This document shows positions 63,568-64,000 of a DNA stretch of 64,000 nucleotides, piece by piece. Source of the stretch: G963692885 sp964657395 (GTDB lineage: Bacteria > Acidobacteriota > Terriglobia > Terriglobales > Acidobacteriaceae); the NCBI GenBank assembly GCA_964657395.1, contig CAZZUX010000004.1:1-64000 (forward strand), read 5' to 3'. Positions within the stretch are counted from its first letter, which is position 1; every line of letters starts with the position of its first letter. Under the pieces are notes generated by a model that made no database searches, was not told the origin of the DNA, and was given only the letters and a program-made list of their open reading frames with translations. Both the position numbers and the translations under genes were made by a program.

Positions 63568-64000
63568 TTACTTCTTTTCGGGGGGAATGGTCATCACCGG
63601 ACAGGGCGCTTCTGCGAGGAGACGCGGCAGCGCACCGCGGCCCAGGGATGGCCAGTCAATCAGCTTGTGGCGAACGCCCACCATCAACAGATCGACATCG
63701 CGGGAGATCGCCAGGTCGACGAGAGATCCTGTGCCTTTCTGTTCCAGCACCATGCCATGCAGCGCCGGCATGGAACCTCCTTGGAGGGATACGTGAGCAT
63801 GGACAGCGACCTTGAAGCTGTTCCAGTCTTCGTAGATCCGCAACATAGCGCTCATGACTTCGCCTCTTTCGTGCGTCCGGCGTGCTTCGTCATAGGCGAC
63901 AGCGACGGATGCACCACATGCCTGGGCCAGCCTTGAGGCATACGCGGCTACCTCGACTCCGTCATCATCCAGGTGCACGTTGCACAATATCTGCTTTGGC
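63568..64000 (-). CDS. Universal stress protein, cut by the right window edge
   Basis: At least 144 residues; the frame is open to the edge and reads PKQILCNVHLDDDGVEVAAY there, which is the first strand and loop of a Usp domain. It continues with GASVAVAYDEARRTHERGE, VDLLMVGVRHKLIDWPSLG and CPVMTIPPEKK, a complete Usp domain with the family's usual C-terminal CPVM strand. The start codon or a preceding domain lies outside the window. Operon with the gene at 62588-63532. Confidence 0.7.
   Translation of the reverse strand, partial: PKQILCNVHLDDDGVEVAAYASRLAQACGASVAVAYDEARRTHERGEVMSAMLRIYEDWNSFKVAVHAHVSLQGGSMPALHGMVLEQKGTGSLVDLAISRDVDLLMVGVRHKLIDWPSLGRGALPRLLAEAPCPVMTIPPEKK

Noticed and set aside
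1..64000. tRNA, rRNA, CRISPR or intact insertion sequence
   Set aside because: I saw no T-loop pattern, no rRNA-like stretch, no regular repeat-spacer array and no transposase motif in the gaps.

Overview
The window looks like chromosomal DNA from a soil acidobacterium, probably Acidobacteriaceae/Terriglobales. The reasons are its five very large Oar-like TonB-dependent receptors (1072-1173 aa, each with an N-terminal carboxypeptidase-regulatory-like domain and a C-terminal Phe), two CRTAC1-type FG-GAP/ASPIC-UnbV proteins, several secreted TPR proteins, many Tat-exported or secreted glycoside hydrolases, and moderately high GC. This assignment is inferred from gene content; there is no rRNA or other marker gene. 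I found no tRNA, rRNA, CRISPR array or intact insertion sequence. One 10-N assembly gap lies at 54067-54076.

Layout. 1-1764 is a decayed zone: a membrane-protein tail, an antisense AAA-ATPase tail and a multiply broken EAL phosphodiesterase. 1769-8018 holds a CRTAC1 protein facing a TonB-receptor/TPR gene pair. 8318-12121 is a possible sugar-sensing system: anchored sugar-binding protein, histidine kinase with a large sensory region, and a convergent NarL-type regulator. A GH5-like enzyme follows at 12300-13433. 13434-14828 is a second decayed zone with a broken helicase. 14830-20301 is housekeeping or stress: a SpoIIE-type phosphatase, an NAD-dependent epimerase-like SDR divergent from its TetR regulator, exodeoxyribonuclease III, a second SDR and a small ORF.

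20389-45120 is a large glycan-degradation region: two DUF1680/GH127-like proteins, GH3, GH54-like arabinofuranosidase, GH38 alpha-mannosidase, two TonB receptors, and a TPR-CRTAC1 operon. 45157-46918 has CHAD and DUF3050 proteins. 47060-60366 holds two more TonB receptors, a seven-heme cytochrome c with a small lipoprotein, a third TPR protein, a CE1-type esterase and a secreted beta-propeller protein. 60419-64000 is a stress cluster of universal stress proteins around a Crp/Fnr-type regulator.

How the parts may work together. TonB receptors and TPR proteins adjoin twice, and TPR and CRTAC1 genes adjoin twice, which suggests a recurring uptake module: barrel, helical-repeat partner and beta-propeller surface protein. 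LacI-type operator-like palindromes (AAACGTTT or AAnCGnTT cores) occur in front of several of these genes, so a regulator encoded elsewhere may control them together. At the right end, two CRP-type palindromes (TGTGA-N6-TCAC) lie upstream of the Crp/Fnr gene and of a stress-protein gene, matching the RETV recognition helix of that regulator.
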